A DNA stretch of 64,000 nt from Cyanophora paradoxa (taxonomy: Eukaryota > Glaucocystophyceae > Cyanophorales > Cyanophoraceae). Location of the stretch: positions 186,001 through 250,000 of the forward strand of contig QPMI01000005.1 in assembly GCA_004431415.1 (NCBI GenBank). The letters are read 5' to 3'. The notes under the pieces are model-generated. The model saw only the letters and a list, made by a program, of their open reading frames with translations, did no database searches and was not told the DNA's origin. Below are positions 9,745 through 18,800 of this stretch, one piece after another (the first letter of the stretch is position 1; every line of letters starts with the position of its first letter). A program made the position numbers and the translations under genes.

Positions 9745-10497
9745 TTAAGCTAAGATTTTAAAACGCTTCTTTTTGGGATGAACAGGCGAAGAATTTTCGG
9801 TCTTACGTTCTTCAGGTTCATTCTTAACCCATTTTGTAAAACGAAAACTCTTATCTTCGACAGCTTTATCAACGTACCAGGCCGTATCGTACTTGGTCCC
9901 ATCAAGGACTAGACACTGATAATCATGCGCCCACTTTTCGAACATGGCTATAAACTCATCCTTTGGTAGGTGAGAAAACTCTCTATATATTGCCTCAAGT
10001 TCGGTGTGATTTGAATAGCTAAAGAAAAAGCAGTAATCACTGTTCGATCTTATAGATTGACTCAATGCTGTTAGCTTTTGGGTCATAAGAATCGTACTGA
10101 TATTAAAATGACGACCTTGTGTAAAAAGTCGATTAACGGTCTTGCTATTTCGCAGATCAACAGTTTCAGAGGCAGCAACGAGATCATCCAATACAAGCAA
10201 TATCTGCGGCGCTTTCTTTTTGTTTTCAATCAAATTGCGCTGTGAATCAATGATTTCTGCAACGATAGATGGCTGAAAATCGTCGTAAAGCTCTTTAGTT
10301 ATTGCAGAGTATTCACCATTGAATTTGGTGGCAGTGAAAACGACGACTCGGTTGATCTTTGGATACAGCAGTCGAAGCAGATGCTTTGTGCAATAGAAGG
10401 ATTTGCCGCTATTAGACTTTGAAATAAACAGGGCCTTAAAAGGAACCCTCATTTCTCCCGGCTGGAACTTTGCGAGTTCTTGAGACTCATCCATCAA
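9745..10497 (-). CDS. FtsK/HerA-type DNA packaging ATPase
   Basis: This 250-residue protein is the A32-like genome packaging ATPase of this virus lineage. The Walker A motif is SKSNSGKS (about 26-33), and the Walker B is ILLVLDDL (about 99-106). An RLFTQGRHFNISTILMTQKL segment follows, which carries the sensor-like Gln after strand 4. The C-terminus is basic (HPKKKRFKILA). The gene sits between the major capsid gene and the coiled-coil gene, only 9 bases before the latter, in the same order as in element 2. Confidence 0.93.
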   Translation of the reverse strand: MMDESQELAKFQPGEMRVPFKALFISKSNSGKSFYCTKHLLRLLYPKINRVVVFTATKFNGEYSAITKELYDDFQPSIVAEIIDSQRNLIENKKKAPQILLVLDDLVAASETVDLRNSKTVNRLFTQGRHFNISTILMTQKLTALSQSIRSNSDYCFFFSYSNHTELEAIYREFSHLPKDEFIAMFEKWAHDYQCLVLDGTKYDTAWYVDKAVEDKSFRFTKWVKNEPEERKTENSSPVHPKKKRFKILA

Positions 10498-10545
10498 AAA
10501 ATTAAGTACTGATATTCGCAGGTGAACACAACCGCGACACTTCGA

Positions 10546-11934
10546 CTAGAGGTTCACCTTACGAAGACCCGCAGCATCAACAATTAGGACAGTGTGCAGG
10601 AGAGCGCGAATTTGGACGTAAATCTTGTTGTTTGCATCATACGCAGCAGGGTTCATGATATTCAGGAAGCAGCTGCTCGAGTTCGTCAGATCTACGAAAC
10701 CAGTTTGAGCAGCATTTCGAATCGATTTATCTCCACTAATGCAAAATGGCAAACCAGTCAGAACATATCTGTTAAGAGGCGCGTCTAGATTTGAGCACTT
10801 GAAGACATCAGCGATGAGTTCAGCACCTTGCAATAGAGGAACAGGCTCGTTTGAATAAAGCCGCTGGCCATTCAATTCGCAGGAAATAGTTATATCACGA
10901 GTATTTGCCTCGGTTTTGAGGACACTGTGTTTTCCGTCAGTTTGGTTCATATTTGTCTGCTTACGAATGCTAACGAACAGGCCGTAGCAAAGTCCACTGA
11001 TTTGAGACAGATTAATCCGGGTGGGCGCTCCCGCACCTGCATAAGTAATTGAATCAGCATCAACCCAGCCGACATCGGTAGCGGGAATTGCGATTCCAGA
11101 CGTTTTGACTTTCTCAATCACCTGGGCAAAAGTGGCCTCATCAACGTTGATACAATGAGCAATAATCTTTGGATTAGAAAGCTCCGGATTGGCAGGGGTG
11201 ACACTGAGAACATTGGGAGTTATATTCTGGCCGATGTTTGCAGGGGAAGCAGCGGCAGCTCCAACACTACCAAGGCCATCCTCTTTAGTGGCATCACCGC
11301 CGATGGCATATTCCGTTACAAACCTACCACCATAGCTGGTTTCAACAAAGCCCTGGGCACGATCACGGAACCAAACCTCGACAGACACCTCGCCAGAAAG
11401 AGCACCAATTGGGAGCACAGAACCCTCCCAGGGACATGGGATTTTTACACTGAAAATACCTCCAGCGCGATTTGTCCCCTGAGGTGGTGTTCCATGTAGC
11501 CAGCCACCGGACCGGTATTTCTTTTTGAGCTGAGCATCATCATTGTAAATCAGTGCGCTGTGAACAAGCCAGTCCTCGGGGACGATGTAGCTGTAGGAAG
11601 CATATTTGATTTCAATTCGCTTTACAAGAGCACCAACAGACCGCAGATAACCAGTGCGAACCAGGTCAGTGTCACCAGTAAAAGCGGTCAACTCGGGCAG
11701 GGTAAACTGGAGTTCGAGCCCCTGAAGGAAGTTGTATCTGGGAAGGAAGTAGGTGACTCGTTTACCGAAGCAGTCTCCATAGTCATTGCTTGGGTTGACA
11801 ACAACACGAACAGGCTTGGTTTGGCTCGTTAGACCCAACATAAGCTCATTGTTCATAAAGAAGTCCTTCGCTTCCTGTGGAGTTGTCAGGAGCTCTTTGA
11901 GGCCGAGCCGCTGCAAATTTTGAGTGACATCCAT
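10546..11934 (-). CDS. MCP: Major capsid protein, double jelly-roll
   Basis: This is the main shell protein. The 462-residue product is homologous over its whole length to the capsid protein at 61609-62978 in element 2. Shared blocks include VVVNPSN, LPRYNF, GDTDLVR.GY, VGALV.R.EI.Y, HG.P..GTNR.GG.F, LP.GALSGE, ETSYGGR, INLSQISGL, GAELIAD.FKCSN and GLPFC. I chose the ATG at 11934 (MDVTQNLQRLGLKE), since the element 2 gene begins the same way; an in-frame ATG exists at 11982. A TATATAA box lies about 6 bases before this start. Size and neighbours (ATPase, penton) fit a double-jelly-roll capsid protein. Confidence 0.9.
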   Translation of the reverse strand: MDVTQNLQRLGLKELLTTPQEAKDFFMNNELMLGLTSQTKPVRVVVNPSNDYGDCFGKRVTYFLPRYNFLQGLELQFTLPELTAFTGDTDLVRTGYLRSVGALVKRIEIKYASYSYIVPEDWLVHSALIYNDDAQLKKKYRSGGWLHGTPPQGTNRAGGIFSVKIPCPWEGSVLPIGALSGEVSVEVWFRDRAQGFVETSYGGRFVTEYAIGGDATKEDGLGSVGAAAASPANIGQNITPNVLSVTPANPELSNPKIIAHCINVDEATFAQVIEKVKTSGIAIPATDVGWVDADSITYAGAGAPTRINLSQISGLCYGLFVSIRKQTNMNQTDGKHSVLKTEANTRDITISCELNGQRLYSNEPVPLLQGAELIADVFKCSNLDAPLNRYVLTGLPFCISGDKSIRNAAQTGFVDLTNSSSCFLNIMNPAAYDANNKIYVQIRALLHTVLIVDAAGLRKVNL

Positions 11935-12009
11935 CGATTTATATAATTGCAGTGAAAGAAAATAATTCTGCCGCTTCGCCAAGGCTCGCTTGCGTGCCGC
12001 GAGCTTAGC

Positions 12010-12965
12010 TCAGTTTGACGAATTGATCCAAGGATATGTCTTTGACCTTTTCTGGAGCTGAAGTTTTGCAAGTTCGTAGACAACATCACCATTGGGTTCG
12101 TCAGGACCATAACGAATTTCGAGAATAAATGACACAGGAGCTCCATTTAAATCAGCGATTCGCTGCATAAAATCGTATATCTCAATAGTCACAGAGTAGA
12201 GGTCCAGCTTTGAATAAACATACTTATACAAAGGATTTGCTTCAGTTGAATCGTAGTAGGCTGTCTCGCCTGGACGAAGGGCGCTTGGAATGCTGAGCTT
12301 TGAGAAGAAGCCAGGAATTGAAGTATTGGGCATACTGACAAGATCACCAATTTCAGGAATGCGAAGTAGCACATGATCATCGGGAGTGACATCGGGTTCA
12401 TAAGCGCCCTCTATATATTGAATATCGACAGTTAAATCCTTAGACCGAATCGGTAGAATTGATCGCAAGCCTAGCAGCTTTGCAGTTCGCTGAGCCCTAG
12501 CAACAGCCTGGTAGTTTCTGATTTCCCGCCCACCCAGGTTCGTTGGCAACATCAGAGCAATAAAGAACTCGAAGCTAGCTGTGAACCCTATTGATTTAAC
12601 TGCTGAATTATACGTGCACGTGATACCAGTCCCGTCAACCTATCGTTTATCTTTGTCACAAGCGAGGTGACGTCGTAATTTCCAGGTGGAATTGTAATGT
12701 TATTCCAGGCTCCAAAACCTGGCTGAGGTGGATCGGGTCCCTCATTTGCAGGATCATATTTGCACCAATATATATACGTGTCAAACACTAAATCCTCTGC
12801 TGGATCGAGTGCATCAACTGTGCTCATTGTGTTGGGGATCTCAGCTGATACCAAGCGCACAGCTTTCACATCCTGATAAACTTTAGGCAGTCTTACTTTA
12901 AATTTTGAGGTGGATGTCAGCTCATCCGCTTGGTGGCTTGCAATGCAGACGTAGTCCGTTGGCAT
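12010..12965 (-). CDS. Penton (minor capsid) protein with one frameshift
   Basis: Two overlapping frames encode one protein. The first runs from 12965 (MPTDYVCIASHQ, with KAVRLVSAEIPNT) to a stop near 12588. The second continues from about 12625 down to 12010 (ARAQRTAKLLGL, EANPLYKYVYSKLDLYS, FILEIRYG). Together they match the unbroken penton of element 2 (63082-64000), which has VRAVRLVSAEF, SARLFGL, EAHPLYKYYNKK and LTFEIRYG. The switch is a -1 shift at about 12621-12636, next to a run of three G (minus strand); one additional base in that run would keep the frame. It could be a real inactivating mutation or an assembly deletion. A single jelly-roll vertex protein is the expected role. Confidence 0.8.
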
Positions 12966-12993
12966 CTTTTTTATATCAGTTAGAGAATAAAAA
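12966..12993. promoter_or_regulatory. Compact divergent promoter between the two penton-like genes
   Basis: Only 28 bases separate the two start codons. Read on the minus strand there is GATATAAAAAAG just before the penton ATG. Read on the plus strand there is GAGAATAAAAA before the ATG at 12994. This spacing, with A/T-rich boxes 5-10 bases before the ATG, is repeated at other genes of the element. Confidence 0.5.
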
Positions 12994-13911
12994 ATGGTCG
13001 AAGACAAGCATCGACGCTGCGCCAGGCTCAGCTTTGACAGTAGAGACAGAAGGCCAATCGATTCAGAGGCAAACTTTGTGCTAGAAATAAATGAACCTAT
13101 AATCAATCCAGTTGCTGTTCGACTTACCCAGTGTGAGTTCGCAAACAGCCTTTACACGAGCATTAGAGATGAGTATCTTTCGATCACCTTCCCCAACATT
13201 TGGACGGAAAATCTGGCAGTTTTTGAGCCTGGTATAATTACTACTGCAAATATGGGCGAAACAGATCTTTACAACTTTGGCCTATCGTTTAAGTTTGAAC
13301 TGGGGGGAATCGTAATGGCATATTTCAAATTGTTTCGGGACCCAGAGACACTGAAGATGTCTGCCTATTGCAACCGTTCCTGCACAGTCACCTGCCAGTT
13401 CAAAGCTCTATCGAATCTGCTAGGGCTGAACCGAAATGAGTCTCTCCAGCTGTCTCCTATCGTGTTTGAAGGAGGGCAAAGATCAGTAACTGCAGCTGAG
13501 CGATATCTCGAGGTTGCTGGCATTCCAGTAACACCTTCACACCCTGAATATGGCGTGGATTTCACCGAAAGAATGCGGAGTGAGCCACTTGGTTATGCTG
13601 TCGAATTTCCAAAGATAATTGACATGAACAGCGACCAGTATCTATTCCTTGTCTGTGAAGAGCTTCGACCATTTGCTTCAAAGCTTCGCCGTGGGGCCAA
13701 AACAATGTGCAACTACGGGCTTGCTCGAATTCAAATGAGTCAGGACGTTGGCAAATTCGTTTATATAAATCAGGATCATCAAGGCGAATGGATCCCCATC
13801 GAAGAGCGTCTTGTGCTGACTTCCTTGCGACTGCGCATTGTAGACAGAGATGGTGATGATGTATTACTGAATGGATTGCCATGGTCTGGGGAGCTCCAGT
13901 TCATCACTTAG
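12994..13911 (+). CDS. Second penton-like / minor capsid protein
   Basis: The protein has 305 residues. The N-terminus (RLSFDSRDRRPIDSEANFVL, then INPVAVRLTQCEFANSLYTS) follows the pattern of virus vertex proteins, in which a DSRDR-like start is followed by a strand ending in a Glu-x-x-N-S/T motif. The C-terminus (LRLRIVDRDGDDVLLNG, ELQF) matches the last strands of single jelly-roll minor capsid proteins. It is divergent from the broken penton, and the two show only weak similarity to each other. It may form a distinct vertex or fibre-anchoring protein. The assignment rests on pattern, not on a clear family match. Confidence 0.55.
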   Translation: MVEDKHRRCARLSFDSRDRRPIDSEANFVLEINEPIINPVAVRLTQCEFANSLYTSIRDEYLSITFPNIWTENLAVFEPGIITTANMGETDLYNFGLSFKFELGGIVMAYFKLFRDPETLKMSAYCNRSCTVTCQFKALSNLLGLNRNESLQLSPIVFEGGQRSVTAAERYLEVAGIPVTPSHPEYGVDFTERMRSEPLGYAVEFPKIIDMNSDQYLFLVCEELRPFASKLRRGAKTMCNYGLARIQMSQDVGKFVYINQDHQGEWIPIEERLVLTSLRLRIVDRDGDDVLLNGLPWSGELQFIT

Positions 13912-13989
13912 GGAAAGTCGCCAGACAAACTGATTTGAAAAGTCGCAGACAAGCAGCTCGGCTGTGCCTCCGCCCCGTTTTATTTCTTG

Positions 13990-14005
13990 GCACAATATAT
14001 AAAAA
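13990..14005 (+). promoter_or_regulatory. TATA-like box abutting the start codon at 14006
   Basis: GCACAATATATAAAAA directly precedes the ATG at 14006. The box TATATAAAAA also precedes the fibre gene at 15840, so it looks like a shared promoter class of element 1. Confidence 0.5.
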
Positions 14006-14338
14006 ATGTCGCAGTTGATGCCCATAGCTCAGATTGAAAAGTACTTACCGTTGATGCGGGACAAAAAAGTATCACTTGTTGCGATTGGAGATAAGCCAAG
14101 CACACAAACAAACCTAGGTTTTCTGCAAGCTTACCGCCGATTTGGTCCTGACGGAATCAAAAAGGAGCTCGCAACCAAAAACACAACTTGGTATCAGCGA
14201 AGAGAGAATTACATTAAGAGGCGACTGGGAGGGCGTAATGGAGCACCATTTTGGGAGAAAGATAAATCTGGCAGAACTATTCCAACACGTCTTGGACTCT
14301 CTCTGATTTCCTGGGCATTCATGCCGCCGCCTAATTAA
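14006..14338 (+). CDS. Unnamed 110-residue basic protein
   Basis: The sequence has WYQRRENYIKRRLGG in the middle and ends in TRLGLSLISWAFMPPP. This W..RR..[YF]I.R[RH]L plus a C-terminal [LI][IS]WA[FY].P pattern resembles small proteins of large algal viruses (DUF5872-like), but the match is only by eye. It lies between the second penton-like gene and the convergent phospholipase gene, overlapping the last 8 bases of the latter. The function is unknown. Confidence 0.45.
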   Translation: MSQLMPIAQIEKYLPLMRDKKVSLVAIGDKPSTQTNLGFLQAYRRFGPDGIKKELATKNTTWYQRRENYIKRRLGGRNGAPFWEKDKSGRTIPTRLGLSLISWAFMPPPN

Positions 14339-15815
14339 TGTAACGTCCCCGGAAATCAAGCCGGAATGCATTCACATTTATAAATTCGTTTGTTATAATT
14401 TGCACATAGTTATATACCTGTGGGGTGATCAAATGCGAGTCACTATGCATTAGATCGAAGCCTGCCATTGTTGGGTTCGCAGCAAGCACATTTGCTAGGA
14501 CCGTATTTTCAAAAAGCCTCCCATCTTGGACATATCCTAAGTTGGTCAGAATGCTGAAATTAAATAGGACTCCGGCAGCAAAAGCTGGCCCATACATAAT
14601 GATTTGATGTAGCTCAAAAGGCTTTGTAAATTCGACTCTGATCCAGGGATTAGGTAGAGTGCCACCTTGGAACCCTGTTGAGTTGGGTCGCACATGAGAA
14701 GGTGGGTGCAATTCCTCAAAGTCGTTGCTTATGATGTTTGCATCTGGAATTATAAACCAGTTGACATCAAATGGCGGCTCAACTGTTAAAGTTGACGATA
14801 TGATTAGTCTGTCATCGTTCAGTAGGTTGTAGTTCGCCAATAGAAAGCTGCAGAGCGCATTTATTTTAGCATTTATTTCGATTTGTTTCAGCCATAAATC
14901 TGTTGTAGAAATCAAATAAGAAATATTCGATGGGGAGGCATCATCAAGCTTGCTCATGACTGCAGCTGGAAGAGGAACACTTAAACGCCAGTATCTAGTT
15001 AGATTCCTATCTGCATCAACTGGAAGCAGTTCCTGCATTTGAAAGTGCGATTCCAGCTCGCTACCAGCCATTAGCATAGAAATGATTGGGCTGCCTGAGA
15101 GGGATAGGATCCAGCCCAGTGCGCCCCAGCCTGACGTCTCCGAATTCGAAAAGCCTGCAGTCAATTGCTCACTGGCTTGGACTTCACCACAGCTAATGCT
15201 CACAAGAACAATTGGATCTTCTGCATCGTAAATTTTACTGGCGTGGCTGAGTGCAGCAACTGAGGGATTATTCAAACAGGCAATTGCCCCGTCAACAAGG
15301 TTTTTGTCCCCTAGAACCTTCGGTGGAAAGAATGTAGGTGCTGCTGAAGATGCTCTCACTGCATCACGAATCAGCGTGCTTGAATATGGCCCATCCTTCG
15401 TAAAAACTACTGGCTGCATCCGAACTGTATCAAACGCTGTAATTAATACGTCTTTTGTCGATTCTGCAATTGTGTAGTCCAGGGCAACGTCTGTAAGCAC
15501 CGACTCCAGAGGATTTGCATCATAGCGGCTTCCTGAGAGCAAGCTTGTGAGTGATCTCGGATTTGCAAATATTGTTGGCAGGTTCGTTTGATATAGACTC
15601 AAGATATCACCTGCAGAATATCGGTAAGCAAGAACAGAGCCTGGAGCTGATGGGATCGCCAATCCGGCCGCTATTATTGCCCCTGTTGAGGTGCCTGCAA
15701 AGAAATCAAACAGCTGTGGTATTGCTTTCCCAGTAATCGCCTCAATCCGTTGTAGAATTCGGGCTATGACTATTCCACGAGCACCTCCACCTGATAGTGA
15801 GAGAATGACCTTCAT
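14331..15815 (-). CDS. Patatin-like phospholipase
   Basis: This 494-residue enzyme should hydrolyse acyl ester bonds of membrane lipids with a Ser-Asp dyad. It starts MKVILSLSGGGARG, where GGGARG is the oxyanion-hole motif. GTSTG (about 41-45) holds the nucleophilic Ser, and VDGAIA (about 173) holds the catalytic Asp. The N-terminal 330 residues are the patatin domain. The rest has a beta-rich part (GGTLPNPWIRVEFTKPFELH, IIMYGPAFAAG) resembling a discoidin-like carbohydrate-binding fold; that is tentative. I chose 15815 because the motif begins there; the frame is open to 15965. It is divergent from the fibre gene with 24 bases between. A role in membrane penetration during entry, or in release, is inference. 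Confidence 0.85.
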   Translation of the reverse strand: MKVILSLSGGGARGIVIARILQRIEAITGKAIPQLFDFFAGTSTGAIIAAGLAIPSAPGSVLAYRYSAGDILSLYQTNLPTIFANPRSLTSLLSGSRYDANPLESVLTDVALDYTIAESTKDVLITAFDTVRMQPVVFTKDGPYSSTLIRDAVRASSAAPTFFPPKVLGDKNLVDGAIACLNNPSVAALSHASKIYDAEDPIVLVSISCGEVQASEQLTAGFSNSETSGWGALGWILSLSGSPIISMLMAGSELESHFQMQELLPVDADRNLTRYWRLSVPLPAAVMSKLDDASPSNISYLISTTDLWLKQIEINAKINALCSFLLANYNLLNDDRLIISSTLTVEPPFDVNWFIIPDANIISNDFEELHPPSHVRPNSTGFQGGTLPNPWIRVEFTKPFELHQIIMYGPAFAAGVLFNFSILTNLGYVQDGRLFENTVLANVLAANPTMAGFDLMHSDSHLITPQVYNYVQIITNEFINVNAFRLDFRGRYIN

Positions 15816-15839
15816 TTTTAAAAGGGGGCTTATATAAAA
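15816..15839. promoter_or_regulatory. Divergent promoter between phospholipase and fibre
   Basis: The 24-base gap TTTTAAAAGGGGG followed by CTTATATAAAA serves both start codons. The TATATAAAA box lies directly before the fibre ATG, and the TTTTAAAA part lies directly before the phospholipase start. Joint control of the two genes is likely. Confidence 0.5.
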
Positions 15840-18800
15840 ATGTCCTACATCTTGAAGAAGCCAGTGCCACTTCGTAGATCTCCAGATTTCGTTGATGATC
15901 GACTCATAAATATTCGCGTATTTGGAAGCATCTTGGCAGACTTCAATGCTGATCGTGACATCCACAGGACCGAGTTTAGTCGACCAGCTGCATTAATTCT
16001 GCGGAACTCTCACGTTGGTGCCCCAGATATTGCACAGAGATTCTGTCTTGGTCCCACTGAGAACTTTGTTGCTGAAATTATTGGGTCCAGGGCGTTGCCA
16101 CGACACCTGCGAATTGCCTCCTCAGGCACAGTCTCCAAGTATGATTCTGGTAGATTGATATTTAGGCTCCAAAATGATAGAGGGGTCCATACATCAGCTC
16201 TACGTCTAATTGATGAATCAAATGATGTCGCAAACAAAACTGCGGCTCAAATCACTGGGCGAATTCTCCTTGGCGAAGATGCTGCAATATCAGTGCTTGC
16301 ATCACAAATTCAGCCGTTCCCCTGGGATCTACTATATACCGATGCACGAGAAGCAAATCTTCTTTTCGGGTTTGATGTAAATCAAATCGATACCGAGCCA
16401 GCCACCAGGTTCGATATTCCTGGATGCACCTTCGGCTCTATCTTGATTGAGGCTGACAGGCACCTGCTCCCGGCATTGCATGATAGATATGACCTAGGGC
16501 TTCGCACCAGGCAGTGGAGAAATATTCATGGAACTAATATTTATCAGGATGGTAAGAAGGTTAGCACTGAAGAGCAGGTTATCAACATTTTCAACTACTA
16601 CTTCGGACCTATTGTCCCTATACCACCTCTTCCAGGGTTACCAAAGCCGCCAATCCCGGATGGACCTGGTCGAGAGCGAGTTGCTGATGAGACAGTTCCT
16701 TTCGGTCAACATATTGTCAGTTGGGAGCAAGTTCGCAATAAACCTATCTTCGAACCGAAAAAACAAATAGATGAACAGTATTTACCTCCTGAAATCGATA
16801 TATTAGAGCTTGATGATTACCAATTTGTCCCAGATGAGGAAGAGTTTTTACCTGACGGTTTCGACCCGCAAGAGTATGAGTATGATCAATACGACCCAAA
16901 TGAGGAAGAGTATTTACCCGATGGTTTAGATCCACAAGAGTTTGAGTATGAACAGAATTATGAACCCCATGAGGAATATTTAGCAGATGGTCTCGAACCA
17001 CCAGTTGTGGATTATGAGCAACCTTATGAACCCCATGAGGAGTTTTTACCAGATGGATTACAACCGGAGCTTTTTGAGTTCTTTCCAGATTGGGAACAGA
17101 TCAACAACAAACCAGCGAGATATCCACCAGAGGATCACAACCATGATTGGGATGAGATCTTGGGTAAACCTGAGAAATATCCACCTGAAGATCACAGGCA
17201 TGATTGGGGCGATATCGATGGAATTCCACCTGAGTTTCCGCCGGAAGACCATTTACATATTTGGAGCGAAATACGAGAGCAGCCCACTTTTGCATCAGCA
17301 GGAAATGTATTATTAGGAGATATTAACAATGGTGTGAGTCTCTACCAAAATATAGACACACCAGAAAGATTACAATTAAACGATTATTATGTGAATCGTC
17401 AGGGAATCGATGCAGGCACCACAATGGATGGCGAATTGTATATTAGACCACCCACAAGGGATGTAATATTACCACTTGGTGGTGGTATTGAAATAAAAGA
17501 CACAAAACCGGGAATCTACTTAACCAGTTATTATGCGGAAGACGTCCCAATGACAGGAGGTTTAATATCTTTACCATCAGATCCGGCAAACTATACAGAC
17601 AAAAACGCAGCCATACAAATTAATGTGACGAATGTAAGCGATTTGGATGGATCAAGACCGAAATTAATATTCAGCCGTGAGCAACTCGCAGCAGAAACAC
17701 TTTTAGAAGATCGTGACGATTATAAACAATGTGAGGTAGCATGGATTAAAACAAATTATAATGGTGGAGTTCCTGAGGGTCTTTTAGAAATCAATCAGAG
17801 AGCCTCAGCGAAAAACATTCATAACGAAAATATTTCAAGAGTCGTAACAGAAGATTATTTTAGATGGGATAATATCCCTGACGCACCCGAAAAATTCCCA
17901 CCCTCAGACCATGAACATGTTAAAGCCGATATTACAGATTTCGCACATGAACACGTCAAAGCCGATATTACAGATTTTGCCCACACTCACACAAAAGATC
18001 AAATAACAGATTTCGCACATGAACACGTCAAAGCCGATATTACGGATTTCGCACATGAACACGTCAAAGCGGATATTACAGATTTCGCCCATACTCACAC
18101 AAAAGCAGATATCTCAGACTTTGCCCATACTCATCTAAAAGCAGATATTACAGACTTTGCACATGCTCACACAAAAGCAGATATCACAGATTTTGCACAC
18201 ACCCACCTTAAAGCAGATATTACAGACTTTGCACATACTCACCTAAAAGCAGATATTACAGATTTTGCACATACCCACACAAAAGTGGATATCTCAGATT
18301 TTGCACATAGGCACAATTGGGACGAAATAGACGAACAGCCAGTATTCGCACAATTGAATGCAATCGGAAACGTTTTTAATGGAGTCACACTTTACCAATC
18401 GATTAATACACCTGAAAGGCTATTTTTGAATGATCATTATGTTAGTCTCAATGGGTCGTTTACAGGTCAAGACGGCACACCGATGGTGGGAACTCTTGCA
18501 GTAAGATTACCCAGGGATCCAATCGTAAATGGAGTGTATAGTGGTGATTTTAATGTAGGAGTAAATGATACTTTCCCCAGTATCTATGTCACGAATTATC
18601 ACCCGGGTGAAACAGGACAAGTAGCGGATTTTTCAGCAGCGATACAAGTAAATGTAACAGATCAAAGTGCATATGATGGAGCAAGACCTAAGATAGTATT
18701 CACAAGGGAGAAAGTTGTAAACTATCTTCCTGTTGCAGGACAACCCACAGATGATCACGGAAAATGTGAGATGGCGTGGATTAAGACAACATCAGGAGGC

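Noticed and set aside
12588-12630. A tiny intron instead of a frameshift in the element 1 penton
   Set aside because: No GT-AG pair at the site removes a suitable length without deleting conserved residues, and the other element genes show no introns.
17919-18308. CRISPR-like array
   Set aside because: The 36-bp periodic repeats are in frame and encode a fibre shaft; there are no spacers.
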